Position numbers and translations under genes: made by a program. The notes beneath the pieces were generated by a model. The model was not told where the DNA came from and did no database searches. It saw nothing but the letters and a program-made list of their open reading frames with translations. 6,032 nucleotides of DNA from Clostridia bacterium (GTDB taxonomy: Bacteria > Bacillota > Clostridia > Christensenellales > CAG-1252). This document shows, one piece after another, positions 1 through 4,924 of the stretch (the first letter of the stretch is position 1; each line of letters begins with the position of its first letter). The stretch is from positions 1 through 6,032 of the forward strand of contig SACC01000090.1 in assembly GCA_009928745.1 (NCBI GenBank). Reading direction: 5' to 3'.

Positions 1-526
1 CGAGATAACCGAGCAGGATGTGAGAATCGCGGGATATGTTCACGAACAAGGTAAGCCTTCTTTGATTATAATGAATAAGTGGGATACTATTGAGAAAGAT
101 ACTAATACAGTCAACCAGTTCAACAAAATGCTGGACAGCAGCCTGAAGTTTATGAATTACTATTGTCCGCTGTATATCTCCGCGCTTACCGGTCAAAGAG
201 TAGAGCGGATTATGAAGGAAGCGGAAAAGGTATACGAAAACGCTTCGCGCCGTGTAAGCACAGGTACTCTTAACGATGTATTGAGCGATATGATAGCAGT
301 GAACGAGCCGCCTACCAAAAGCGGCAGAAGACTCCGCATTTATTACTGTACTCAGGTATCTGTTAATCCGCCGACCTTTATTTTCTTTGTCAATGATTCC
401 GCGCTGCTGCATTTCTCCTATAAGCGTTATTTGGAGAATGGACTGCGCAAGGTATTTGATTTTAATGGTACCCCTATAAGTATAATCATACGCAATAAGA
501 ACGAAGATGACGCCCTATCTAATTGA
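1..526 (+). CDS. der: Ribosome assembly GTPase Der (EngA), C-terminal part only
   Basis: This is the 3' end of der, a GTPase with two tandem G domains and a C-terminal KH-like domain that acts in 50S ribosomal subunit maturation in the cytoplasm. The frame is open from base 2, so the start lies upstream of the window; about 174 residues are visible. The first residues (EITEQDVRIAGYVHEQGKP) match the end of the second G domain. They are followed by the G4 guanine-specificity motif NKWD (bases 74-85) and the G5 motif ISALTG (176-193). The KH-like domain follows (about 320-510), with the family-typical RIYYCTQVSVNPPTF, FVNDSALLHFSYKRYLEN and FNGTPISIIIR segments. The GTG at base 20 is an internal Val codon, not a start. 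In Bacillus and clostridia der lies near spoIVA, which agrees with the gene found downstream. The stop TGA is at 524-526. Everything visible looks intact. Confidence 0.97.
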   Translation, partial: EITEQDVRIAGYVHEQGKPSLIIMNKWDTIEKDTNTVNQFNKMLDSSLKFMNYYCPLYISALTGQRVERIMKEAEKVYENASRRVSTGTLNDVLSDMIAVNEPPTKSGRRLRIYYCTQVSVNPPTFIFFVNDSALLHFSYKRYLENGLRKVFDFNGTPISIIIRNKNEDDALSN

Positions 527-551
527 CAATATACCGTAGTTATGCTAAACT
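523..551 (+). promoter_or_regulatory. Sigma-70-type promoter with extended -10, driving the aminotransferase gene
   Basis: A perfect -35 box TTGACA (523-528) overlaps the der stop codon. It is followed after 17 bases by TAAACT (546-551), which matches the -10 consensus at 4 of 6 positions. A TG at 543-544, one base before the -10, makes it an extended -10 promoter. Transcription would begin near 558, giving a leader of about 34 bases with GGAGG at 583-587, four bases before the ATG at 592. No terminator is visible between der and this promoter, so some read-through from der is also possible. The call rests on sequence match only. Confidence 0.6.
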
Positions 552-591
552 TTTGTAGGTAATATGCAAGTAGAAGACTTGTGGAGGATAT

Positions 592-1857
592 ATGAATTAT
601 TACGGAATGACAAAAGATGATTTGAACAATCAATTTAACAATGTGAAGAAGAAGTATGCTCAGTTAGCTAAAGAAAAGCTATCTTTGGATATGTCGAGAG
701 GCAAACCTTGCGCCGAACAGCTTGATATAGCTTTGCCCTTACTTGATATTCTCAATTCTTCTTTCAAATCACCCAAAGGCGCTGATTACCGCAATTACGG
801 CTTAATGGACGGCATACCCGAGATGAAAGCCATCTTTGCAGAGCTATTAGAGATCGAAAAAGAAAAAGTCTTTGTCGGCGGCGGCAGCAGTCTTAATCTA
901 ATGTACGATATGATAACGCGTGCGTATTGCTTCGGTATACTTGGCAATACCGCTTGGTGCAAGTTGCCCAAAATTAAGTTTTTATGTCCAGTTCCAGGAT
1001 ATGACAGACATTTTGCCGTATGCGAATTGTTCGGTATTGATATGATATCTATACCCATGAACGAACAGGGTCCTAATATGGATCTGGTAGAAGAATATGT
1101 CAAAGACCCCGCGGTTAAGGGAATATGGTGCGTGCCGAGATTCAGCAATCCTGACGGCGTTGTTTACAGTGACGAAGTGGTTGACAGACTGGTCAGCATG
1201 AAGACCGCAGCGCCAGATTTCCGCATATTTTGGGATAACGCGTATTGCATACATGAGCTGTATCCTGACGCTCAAAAACTCAAGAATATTTTTAAGGCGG
1301 CAGAGCTTGCAGGCAATGCTGACAGAGTATATATGTTCGCGTCAACGAGCAAAATAACATTTGGCGGCGCAGGCATCTCTATGGTTGCCCTTAGTGAAAA
1401 AAATCTTGCGGCGACGATAAAACTTGCCGGAATTCAGACTATTAATTATGACAAGCTCAATCAGTTTGCGCATGCAATTTTCTTAAAATCCGCAGAAAAT
1501 GTCCGTCATATTATGCAGCAGCACGCCAATATAATCCGTCCGAAGTTCGAGCTTGTGGATAGAATACTTAGCGAAGCATTCGCAGACTGCGCGAATATTT
1601 CTTGGTCAAAACCAAAGGGCGGATACTTCATCACTCTGAAAGTTCCCGAAGGTATGGCGAAAAAGATTATTGAGCTATGTAAAAAAGTCGGGCTTGTACT
1701 TACTCCTGCCGGCTCTACTCATCCGCTAAAACAGGATGACAGCGATTCAATTATCCGCATCGCGCCCACTTTCCCCAACATTACCGAGCTTGAAGAGGCC
1801 TCCAATGTATTGGTATGCTGCATGAGCTATGCGATACTGGAGAAACTTACCGCTTAA
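592..1857 (+). CDS. PLP-dependent aminotransferase, aspartate aminotransferase Ic (AspT) type
   Basis: This 421-residue protein is a fold-type I PLP enzyme. Its overall pattern fits the aspartate aminotransferase family PF12897 (subgroup Ic, as in actinobacterial AspT), which moves the amino group between aspartate and 2-oxoglutarate; these proteins are often labelled as MocR-like aminotransferases. Visible landmarks in order are: LDMSRGKP near residues 32-39; the glycine-rich GGGSS cofactor-phosphate loop at 96-100; FSNPDG at 184-189, with the Asn expected to contact the PLP ring oxygen; WDNAY at 214-218, with Asp215 expected to pair with the pyridine nitrogen; STSKITFGGAG with Lys254 as the Schiff-base lysine; and IIRIAP with Arg389 as the likely substrate carboxylate binder. 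All expected catalytic residues are present. The start ATG has a good Shine-Dalgarno (GGAGG, 583-587). Substrate choice is inferred from the family. The next gene starts one base after the stop and encodes a PLP-supplying kinase. Confidence 0.88.
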   Translation: MNYYGMTKDDLNNQFNNVKKKYAQLAKEKLSLDMSRGKPCAEQLDIALPLLDILNSSFKSPKGADYRNYGLMDGIPEMKAIFAELLEIEKEKVFVGGGSSLNLMYDMITRAYCFGILGNTAWCKLPKIKFLCPVPGYDRHFAVCELFGIDMISIPMNEQGPNMDLVEEYVKDPAVKGIWCVPRFSNPDGVVYSDEVVDRLVSMKTAAPDFRIFWDNAYCIHELYPDAQKLKNIFKAAELAGNADRVYMFASTSKITFGGAGISMVALSEKNLAATIKLAGIQTINYDKLNQFAHAIFLKSAENVRHIMQQHANIIRPKFELVDRILSEAFADCANISWSKPKGGYFITLKVPEGMAKKIIELCKKVGLVLTPAGSTHPLKQDDSDSIIRIAPTFPNITELEEASNVLVCCMSYAILEKLTA

Positions 1858-1858
1858 G

Positions 1859-2716
1859 GTGAAAAGGGTAGTATTAATTAACGATATTTCAGGGATAGGA
1901 AGATGTTCGCTTGGCGCGGCAATTCCTATCCTTTCTTGTTTAGGGCTTCAGGTATCGCCAGTAGTTACCGCAGTATTGACCAGTCAGACCGCCTTTCCTA
2001 ATTATTACAAAAAGGATTTGCCCGAGATATTGGAGCAAAGTTCCAGAGTCTTTTGCGAGCTGGGTATCAAAATAGACGGCTGTATTGCGGGCTTTTTTAC
2101 ATCTCCCGAACAGGTCAACAACACTATCGGGTTTTTTCAATGCGTCAAAAAAGCAGAAGCTACGCTTATTGTCGACCCGATAATGGGAGATGACGGCAAG
2201 ATATACTCATCTTTTGACAAAAAACTTTGTGATGCGGTCTCTGTTTTGGCGCAACACGCAGATATAATAACTCCCAATCTTACCGAGGCATGCATACTAG
2301 GCGGTATTGATTATAACACGCTTGTAAACAGTCAGAGCGATAAGGATTATATTGATAAGGTTATTTCTAGTTGCAAAGTATTATTAGATAATAACAAGCG
2401 CGCGGTTGTAATAACCGGAGTAAGGCATATCGATACTCTAGACGGTATCAGCAAAATAAATAATATTTTAATTACCAAAGAGCTAATAAAAGTTAAAGGC
2501 AATGTCGCCCGTGAGGGTACTTATTCGGGTGCAGGCGATATTTTTGCCGCAGTATTCGGCGGTCTTGTAATTGCTGGCGCAGTATGCGAAAAAGCCTTTG
2601 ATATTGCTTGCGATTTTGTTGCTGAAGCTATCGAGAATACGGGCGAAAACACAGATCGCCGCGAGGGATTGGATTTTGAACCTATTTTGAAAATACTAAC
2701 AAATATAGTAATATAA
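1859..2716 (+). CDS. pdxY: Pyridoxal/pyridoxamine kinase (PdxY-type, PfkB/ribokinase superfamily)
   Basis: The protein phosphorylates pyridoxal, pyridoxamine or pyridoxine with ATP in the B6 salvage pathway. With the GTG start at 1859 it is 285 residues, close to the usual PdxY length. The N-terminus reads MKRVVLINDISGIGRCSLG, the typical start of the family. VDPIMGDDG (105-113), TPNLTEA (138-144) and the anion-hole motif TYSGAGD follow, with Asp227 as the expected catalytic base. An in-frame ATG at 1829 would add 10 residues (MRYWRNLPLK) that overlap the upstream gene by 29 bases and do not look like the family, so I prefer the GTG. It lies one base beyond the TAA of the aminotransferase and has no clear Shine-Dalgarno of its own, which suggests translation by termination-reinitiation. 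The nearby TAAGG (1855-1859) runs into the start codon. Pyridoxal versus pyridoxamine preference, and some overlap with HMP-P kinases of the same superfamily, cannot be settled here. Confidence 0.9.
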   Translation: MKRVVLINDISGIGRCSLGAAIPILSCLGLQVSPVVTAVLTSQTAFPNYYKKDLPEILEQSSRVFCELGIKIDGCIAGFFTSPEQVNNTIGFFQCVKKAEATLIVDPIMGDDGKIYSSFDKKLCDAVSVLAQHADIITPNLTEACILGGIDYNTLVNSQSDKDYIDKVISSCKVLLDNNKRAVVITGVRHIDTLDGISKINNILITKELIKVKGNVAREGTYSGAGDIFAAVFGGLVIAGAVCEKAFDIACDFVAEAIENTGENTDRREGLDFEPILKILTNIVI

Positions 2717-2904
2717 GGTAAGGAATTTTTTTATTCAATAATTCCATTTATATATAAGTTCTCTTATCAACGCGAATGCGCCTTTTGCATTTTTGTCAGA
2801 CTTTAGGGGACAGAATAATCGTTATACTTTGATATTTTTCGAGTATAGCGTTGTCTATTATGCGTTGATTTTTGAAAGAAACGCTTTTTATATTATGCGG
2901 ATAG
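2717..2904. other. Spacer between pdxY and the spoIVA promoter
   Basis: This AT-rich stretch has no convincing complete gene. It contains several weak inverted repeats: GGAATT (2722-2727) with AATTCC (2740-2745), AATGC (2775-2779) with GCATT (2787-2791), and GCGTT (2862-2866) with AACGC (2880-2884) followed by five T. On the minus strand a reading frame ends at 2796 and a second frame continues to a TGA at 2735-2737; together they could be a decayed gene end, but the evidence is thin. Confidence 0.4.
2862..2889 (+). terminator. Weak candidate intrinsic terminator for the aminotransferase-pdxY transcript
   Basis: GCGTT (2862-2866) can pair with AACGC (2880-2884) over a 13-base loop, and five T residues follow at 2885-2889. 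The stem is only 5 bp and the loop is large, so this is a marginal terminator. It is the best placed of the weak hairpins between pdxY and the spoIVA promoter. Confidence 0.28.
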
Positions 2905-2933
2905 TCATAATTATTTTTGTGATAGCATAGATT
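2905..2933 (+). promoter_or_regulatory. Sigma-E (mother-cell sporulation) promoter of spoIVA
   Basis: The -35 element TCATAAT (2905-2911) matches the sigma-E consensus KMATATT at 6 of 7 positions. The -10 element CATAGATT (2926-2933) matches CATACAMT at the CATA core and the following A, and at the final T. The spacer is exactly 14 bases, the normal sigma-E spacing. The predicted start near 2940 leaves a leader of about 25 bases containing the GGGAGG ribosome-binding site (2953-2958). spoIVA is sigma-E-dependent in Bacillus subtilis, so position and match agree. There is no good sigma-A promoter in the same spacer. Confidence 0.75.
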
Positions 2934-2964
2934 TTTATAGATAACGATTTTTGGGAGGACGGTT

Positions 2965-4443
2965 ATGGATACCTTTAATCTATACAATGACATTGCAACA
3001 AGAACCGCAGGAGATATTTATCTCGGTGTGGTGGGTCCGGTGAGAACGGGCAAATCTACTTTTATAAAGAGATTTATGGAGATGCTGGTACTGCCGAAAA
3101 TTGCTAACAAAAATGAACAGCAGCGGGCTATAGACGAGTTGCCGCAGTCCGCCGACGGAAAAACAATAATGACAACTCAGCCAAAATTCGTACCCGCAGA
3201 AGCGGTAAGCGTGCGGATAGGCGATAATATTGATGCGCGGATAAGACTTATCGATTGCGTCGGCTATCTTATTGACGGCGCAGTAGGCAGCCGTGAAGGC
3301 GAAAAGACAAGAATGGTTAAGACGCCTTGGAGCGCTGATGATATGCCCTTTGAGCGCGCTGCAGAGATGGGTACTGAGAAGGTTATCCGCGATCATTCCA
3401 CAATCGGCGTGCTTGTAACCTCAGACGGCACTATTACCGATATAGACCGTCCTAAGTACGTTGAAGCGGAGGAAAGAGTGGTAAGAGAGCTCAAAGCGTT
3501 GGGTAAACCCTTCGTAGTTCTGCTTAACAGTCGCACTCCCAACAATCCGGATACCATAAAATTGCGTGACGCGCTTGCCGAAAGATACGCAGTGCCAGTA
3601 CTTGTCAAGAACGCTCAAGAGATGAGTCTTGACGATATCGCCGAGATAATGAAAAGCATCCTTATGGAATTCCCTATCAAGATGCTCGATGCGATTATTC
3701 CCGAGTGGTTGCAGGCGCTCCCTATCAATAATAAAATCATCCAATACGCCACCACCAAGCTGTTCGAGGGCACTGCGGATATATTCAAGATGAGCGACGC
3801 TGACAGGATAACCGATATCTTTACCGAGAACGAGTATTTTGACAAATTCGCAATTACATCGCTGGATATGGGGCGCGGCAGAGTGGTATTAGAGCTCAAT
3901 GTTAAAGCCGAATTGTTCTATGAGGTTATAAGCGAATGGTGCGGCGCGAAGATTGACGGCGAATTCAAGTTAATGGCATATGTAGTATCGCTTGCCAAAG
4001 CGGCGACAGAATACGCAAAACTGCAAAAAGCCTTGACCGATGTTGCAATAAAGGGATACGGTGTTGTTGCGCCTACAATGGATCAGCTGATACTTGAAGA
4101 GCCGGAGATTGTAAAACAGGCGGGAAGATTCGGTGTAAAACTCAAAGCCAGCGCGCCTTCCTTGCATATAATGCGTGTGGATGTGCAGACTGAGGTTAAC
4201 CCAATAGTCGGCTCCGAACAGCAAAGCGAGGAGTTGGTAAAGTATCTGCTCTCCGAGTTCGAAAGCGACAAAAAGAGTATTTGGGATACGAATATGTTCG
4301 GAAAATCTCTTAGCCAGCTAGTCAACGAGGGCTTAAACAACAAGCTATTATCCGTACCCGAGGAGGCGCAGGTTAAAATGCGCAAGACTATGGGGAGGAT
4401 AATTAACGAGGGCAAGGGCGGCATGATCTGCATTTTATTGTAA
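2965..4443 (+). CDS. spoIVA: Stage IV sporulation protein A, spore coat basement-layer ATPase
   Basis: SpoIVA polymerises with ATP hydrolysis on the mother-cell face of the forespore membrane. It forms the base on which the spore coat is built and is anchored through the small peptide SpoVM. The protein has 492 residues, the same length as in B. subtilis. The N-terminal TRAFAC-type P-loop domain shows Walker A GPVRTGKST (24-32, Lys30), the sensor threonines Thr70-Thr71 in MTTQP, and Walker B RLIDCVGY (Asp97). These positions coincide with the residues known to matter in B. subtilis. The expected G4 motif NKxD is absent; LLNSRTPNN takes its place, in line with the family using ATP rather than GTP. 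A middle domain follows from about residue 240. The C-terminal region involved in membrane/SpoVM targeting ends in EGKGGMICILL, like the end of other SpoIVA proteins. The start ATG has GGGAGG (2953-2958) six bases upstream, and a sigma-E promoter precedes it. No disruption is visible, so the organism is probably a spore former. Confidence 0.98.
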   Translation: MDTFNLYNDIATRTAGDIYLGVVGPVRTGKSTFIKRFMEMLVLPKIANKNEQQRAIDELPQSADGKTIMTTQPKFVPAEAVSVRIGDNIDARIRLIDCVGYLIDGAVGSREGEKTRMVKTPWSADDMPFERAAEMGTEKVIRDHSTIGVLVTSDGTITDIDRPKYVEAEERVVRELKALGKPFVVLLNSRTPNNPDTIKLRDALAERYAVPVLVKNAQEMSLDDIAEIMKSILMEFPIKMLDAIIPEWLQALPINNKIIQYATTKLFEGTADIFKMSDADRITDIFTENEYFDKFAITSLDMGRGRVVLELNVKAELFYEVISEWCGAKIDGEFKLMAYVVSLAKAATEYAKLQKALTDVAIKGYGVVAPTMDQLILEEPEIVKQAGRFGVKLKASAPSLHIMRVDVQTEVNPIVGSEQQSEELVKYLLSEFESDKKSIWDTNMFGKSLSQLVNEGLNNKLLSVPEEAQVKMRKTMGRIINEGKGGMICILL

Positions 4444-4445
4444 TT

Positions 4446-4468
4446 GCGCTCAAACAAGATTTGAGCGC
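4446..4468 (+). terminator. Perfect 9-bp hairpin just after the spoIVA stop, without a U-tract
   Basis: GCGCTCAAA (4446-4454) and TTTGAGCGC (4460-4468) form a perfect 9-bp stem with the loop CAAGA, beginning two bases after the spoIVA TAA. No T-run follows on either strand, so it is not a standard intrinsic terminator. It may stabilise the 3' end of the mRNA, pause polymerase or be the remnant of a terminator. The structure is certain as sequence; the role is not. Confidence 0.45.
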
Positions 4469-4501
4469 CTACATAACCTACCTGCAAGAGTATCTTTTTG
4501 A

Positions 4502-4612
4502 TTATTTGCACCCAATCCGACTACTTATGTAGTCATACACCGCGCAGTCGCCTTGTGCGCAACTAATACAAAAATCTATCTCTTTCGGCAGCTGACAGTA
4601 TGCAATTAGCAA
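4502..4612 (-). CDS. Possible Cys-rich micro-ORF or gene remnant (36 codons)
   Basis: On the minus strand a frame reads YCQLPKEIDFCISC, continues with AQGDCAVYDYISSRIGCK and ends at a TAA (4504-4502). It has five Cys in a C-x8-C-x2-C-x4-C-x11-C arrangement that could bind a metal. The composition looks more protein-like than the surrounding frames. Against it: the only usable start is a TTG at 4612-4610, there is no Shine-Dalgarno, and that start lies inside the stem of the hairpin at 4608-4628. The frame is open upstream only to a TGA around 4658, with no ATG or GTG start. I do not recognise the family. It could be a small peptide, the end of a decayed gene or chance. Confidence 0.22.
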   Translation of the reverse strand: MLIAYCQLPKEIDFCISCAQGDCAVYDYISSRIGCK

Positions 4613-4632
4613 GTATTTTGTACTTGCTTTTT
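4608..4632 (+). terminator. Intrinsic terminator hairpin (copy 1), probably ending the spoIVA transcript
   Basis: AGCAAGTA (4608-4615) and TACTTGCT (4621-4628) form an 8-bp stem around the loop TTTTG, followed by a run of T to 4632. Beyond a 2x2 internal mismatch the stem can extend by GCAA (4602-4605) with TTGC (4631-4634). It lies about 165 bases after the spoIVA stop. The same hairpin recurs almost exactly at 4845-4869. Confidence 0.6.
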
Positions 4633-4712
4633 GCGTTGTAAGGGTCGTTGAGAGATTTCACTCGTTGCGCTTTTGCATTGCTAGGGTCGTTTATAAAATA
4701 CACTCGCTGCCT
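4629..4712. repeat. 42-base imperfect tandem repeat, two units
   Basis: Unit A (4629-4670) and unit B (4671-4712) align without gaps at an offset of 42 bases. Shared blocks are TTTTGC-TTG (4629-4638 with 4671-4680), AGGGTCGTT (4641-4649 with 4683-4691) and CACTCG-TGC (4659-4668 with 4701-4710). The middle of each unit differs. Two adjacent units without unique spacers argue against a CRISPR array. The pattern resembles dispersed intergenic repeats seen in gut Bacillota, but I cannot verify a family. Confidence 0.75.
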
Positions 4713-4753
4713 TAGTCGTGTACATTAAGTACACTCCTGTTGGTCAGCGAGTG
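4701..4753. repeat. Nested inverted repeat (potential 53-base cruciform or stem-loop)
   Basis: The outer arms CACTCGCTG (4701-4709) and CAGCGAGTG (4745-4753) are perfectly complementary over 9 bp. Inside them GTGTAC (4718-4723) and GTACAC (4729-4734) form a second perfect 6-bp stem with the loop ATTAA. The left outer arm is the end of tandem unit B. The equivalent segment of unit A, CACTCGTTG (4659-4667), could pair with the same right arm through one G-U wobble, so two alternative folds exist in the plus-strand RNA. No T-run follows, so it is not a standard terminator. Confidence 0.75.
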
Positions 4754-4840
4754 CCAAGAACCCCAAACCTACATCAAAATTCTGCACTTAAAGAGTAAAA
4801 CAGTGAGTAATTTTGAATGAAAAGTATAAAATCAATTATA

Positions 4841-4868
4841 AAAAAGCAAGTATTTGTACTTGCTTTTT
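4841..4868. terminator. Bidirectional intrinsic terminator (hairpin copy 2) between convergent genes
   Basis: AAAAAGCAAGTA (4841-4852) and TACTTGCTTTTT (4857-4868) form a perfect 12-bp stem with the loop TTTG. The A-run on the left and T-run on the right give a U-tract in both directions. On the minus strand it lies about 56 bases after the stop of the beta-helix gene, and on the plus strand it would catch any read-through from spoIVA. The core is the same hairpin as at 4608-4633, with one T fewer in the loop. Confidence 0.8.
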
Positions 4869-4924
4869 GTTGTATTGGTTAGATTAATGATAGAACAATT
4901 TTTTGGTGTAATAATCGAATAACC

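Larger units (their letters stand above)
4444..4924. other. Repeat- and hairpin-rich intergenic region between convergent genes
   Basis: No normal-sized gene lies in these 481 bases. In order they hold: a 9-bp hairpin just after the spoIVA stop (4446-4468); a palindrome GACTAC/GTAGTC with a 4-base loop (4519-4534); a 5-bp hairpin GCGCA/TGCGC (4542-4560); a terminator hairpin (4608-4632); a 42-base tandem duplication (4629-4712); a nested inverted repeat (4701-4753); an AT-rich stretch without obvious structure (4754-4840); and a second copy of the terminator hairpin (4841-4868). GCGCAAC (4557-4563) is also exactly complementary to GTTGCGC (4664-4670). The density of inverted repeats suggests old dispersed intergenic repeats (REP/MITE-like) that accumulated between the two 3' ends; that origin is inference. 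Confidence 0.7.

Noticed and set aside
552..591. PLP- or amino-acid-sensing riboswitch upstream of the aminotransferase
   Set aside because: The predicted leader is only about 34 bases and shows no stable structure.
427..633. Minus-strand frame across the der 3' end
   Set aside because: It is antisense to the conserved KH domain of der and the aminotransferase start, and its product does not resemble a known protein.
795..1275. Two minus-strand frames inside the aminotransferase gene
   Set aside because: They are shadows of a strongly conserved gene on the plus strand, with no start signals.
2775..2794. AATGC/GCATT hairpin as a terminator for pdxY
   Set aside because: The stem is 5 bp, mostly A-T, and the T-run is partly inside the stem; it is too weak to call separately.
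2980..4511. Several minus-strand frames antisense to spoIVA
   Set aside because: The plus-strand frame is a full-length SpoIVA with all key residues; the antisense frames have no recognisable domains or ribosome-binding sites.
4629..4712. CRISPR array
   Set aside because: Two adjacent units without unique spacers and with diverged centres do not fit repeat-spacer architecture, and no cas genes are visible.
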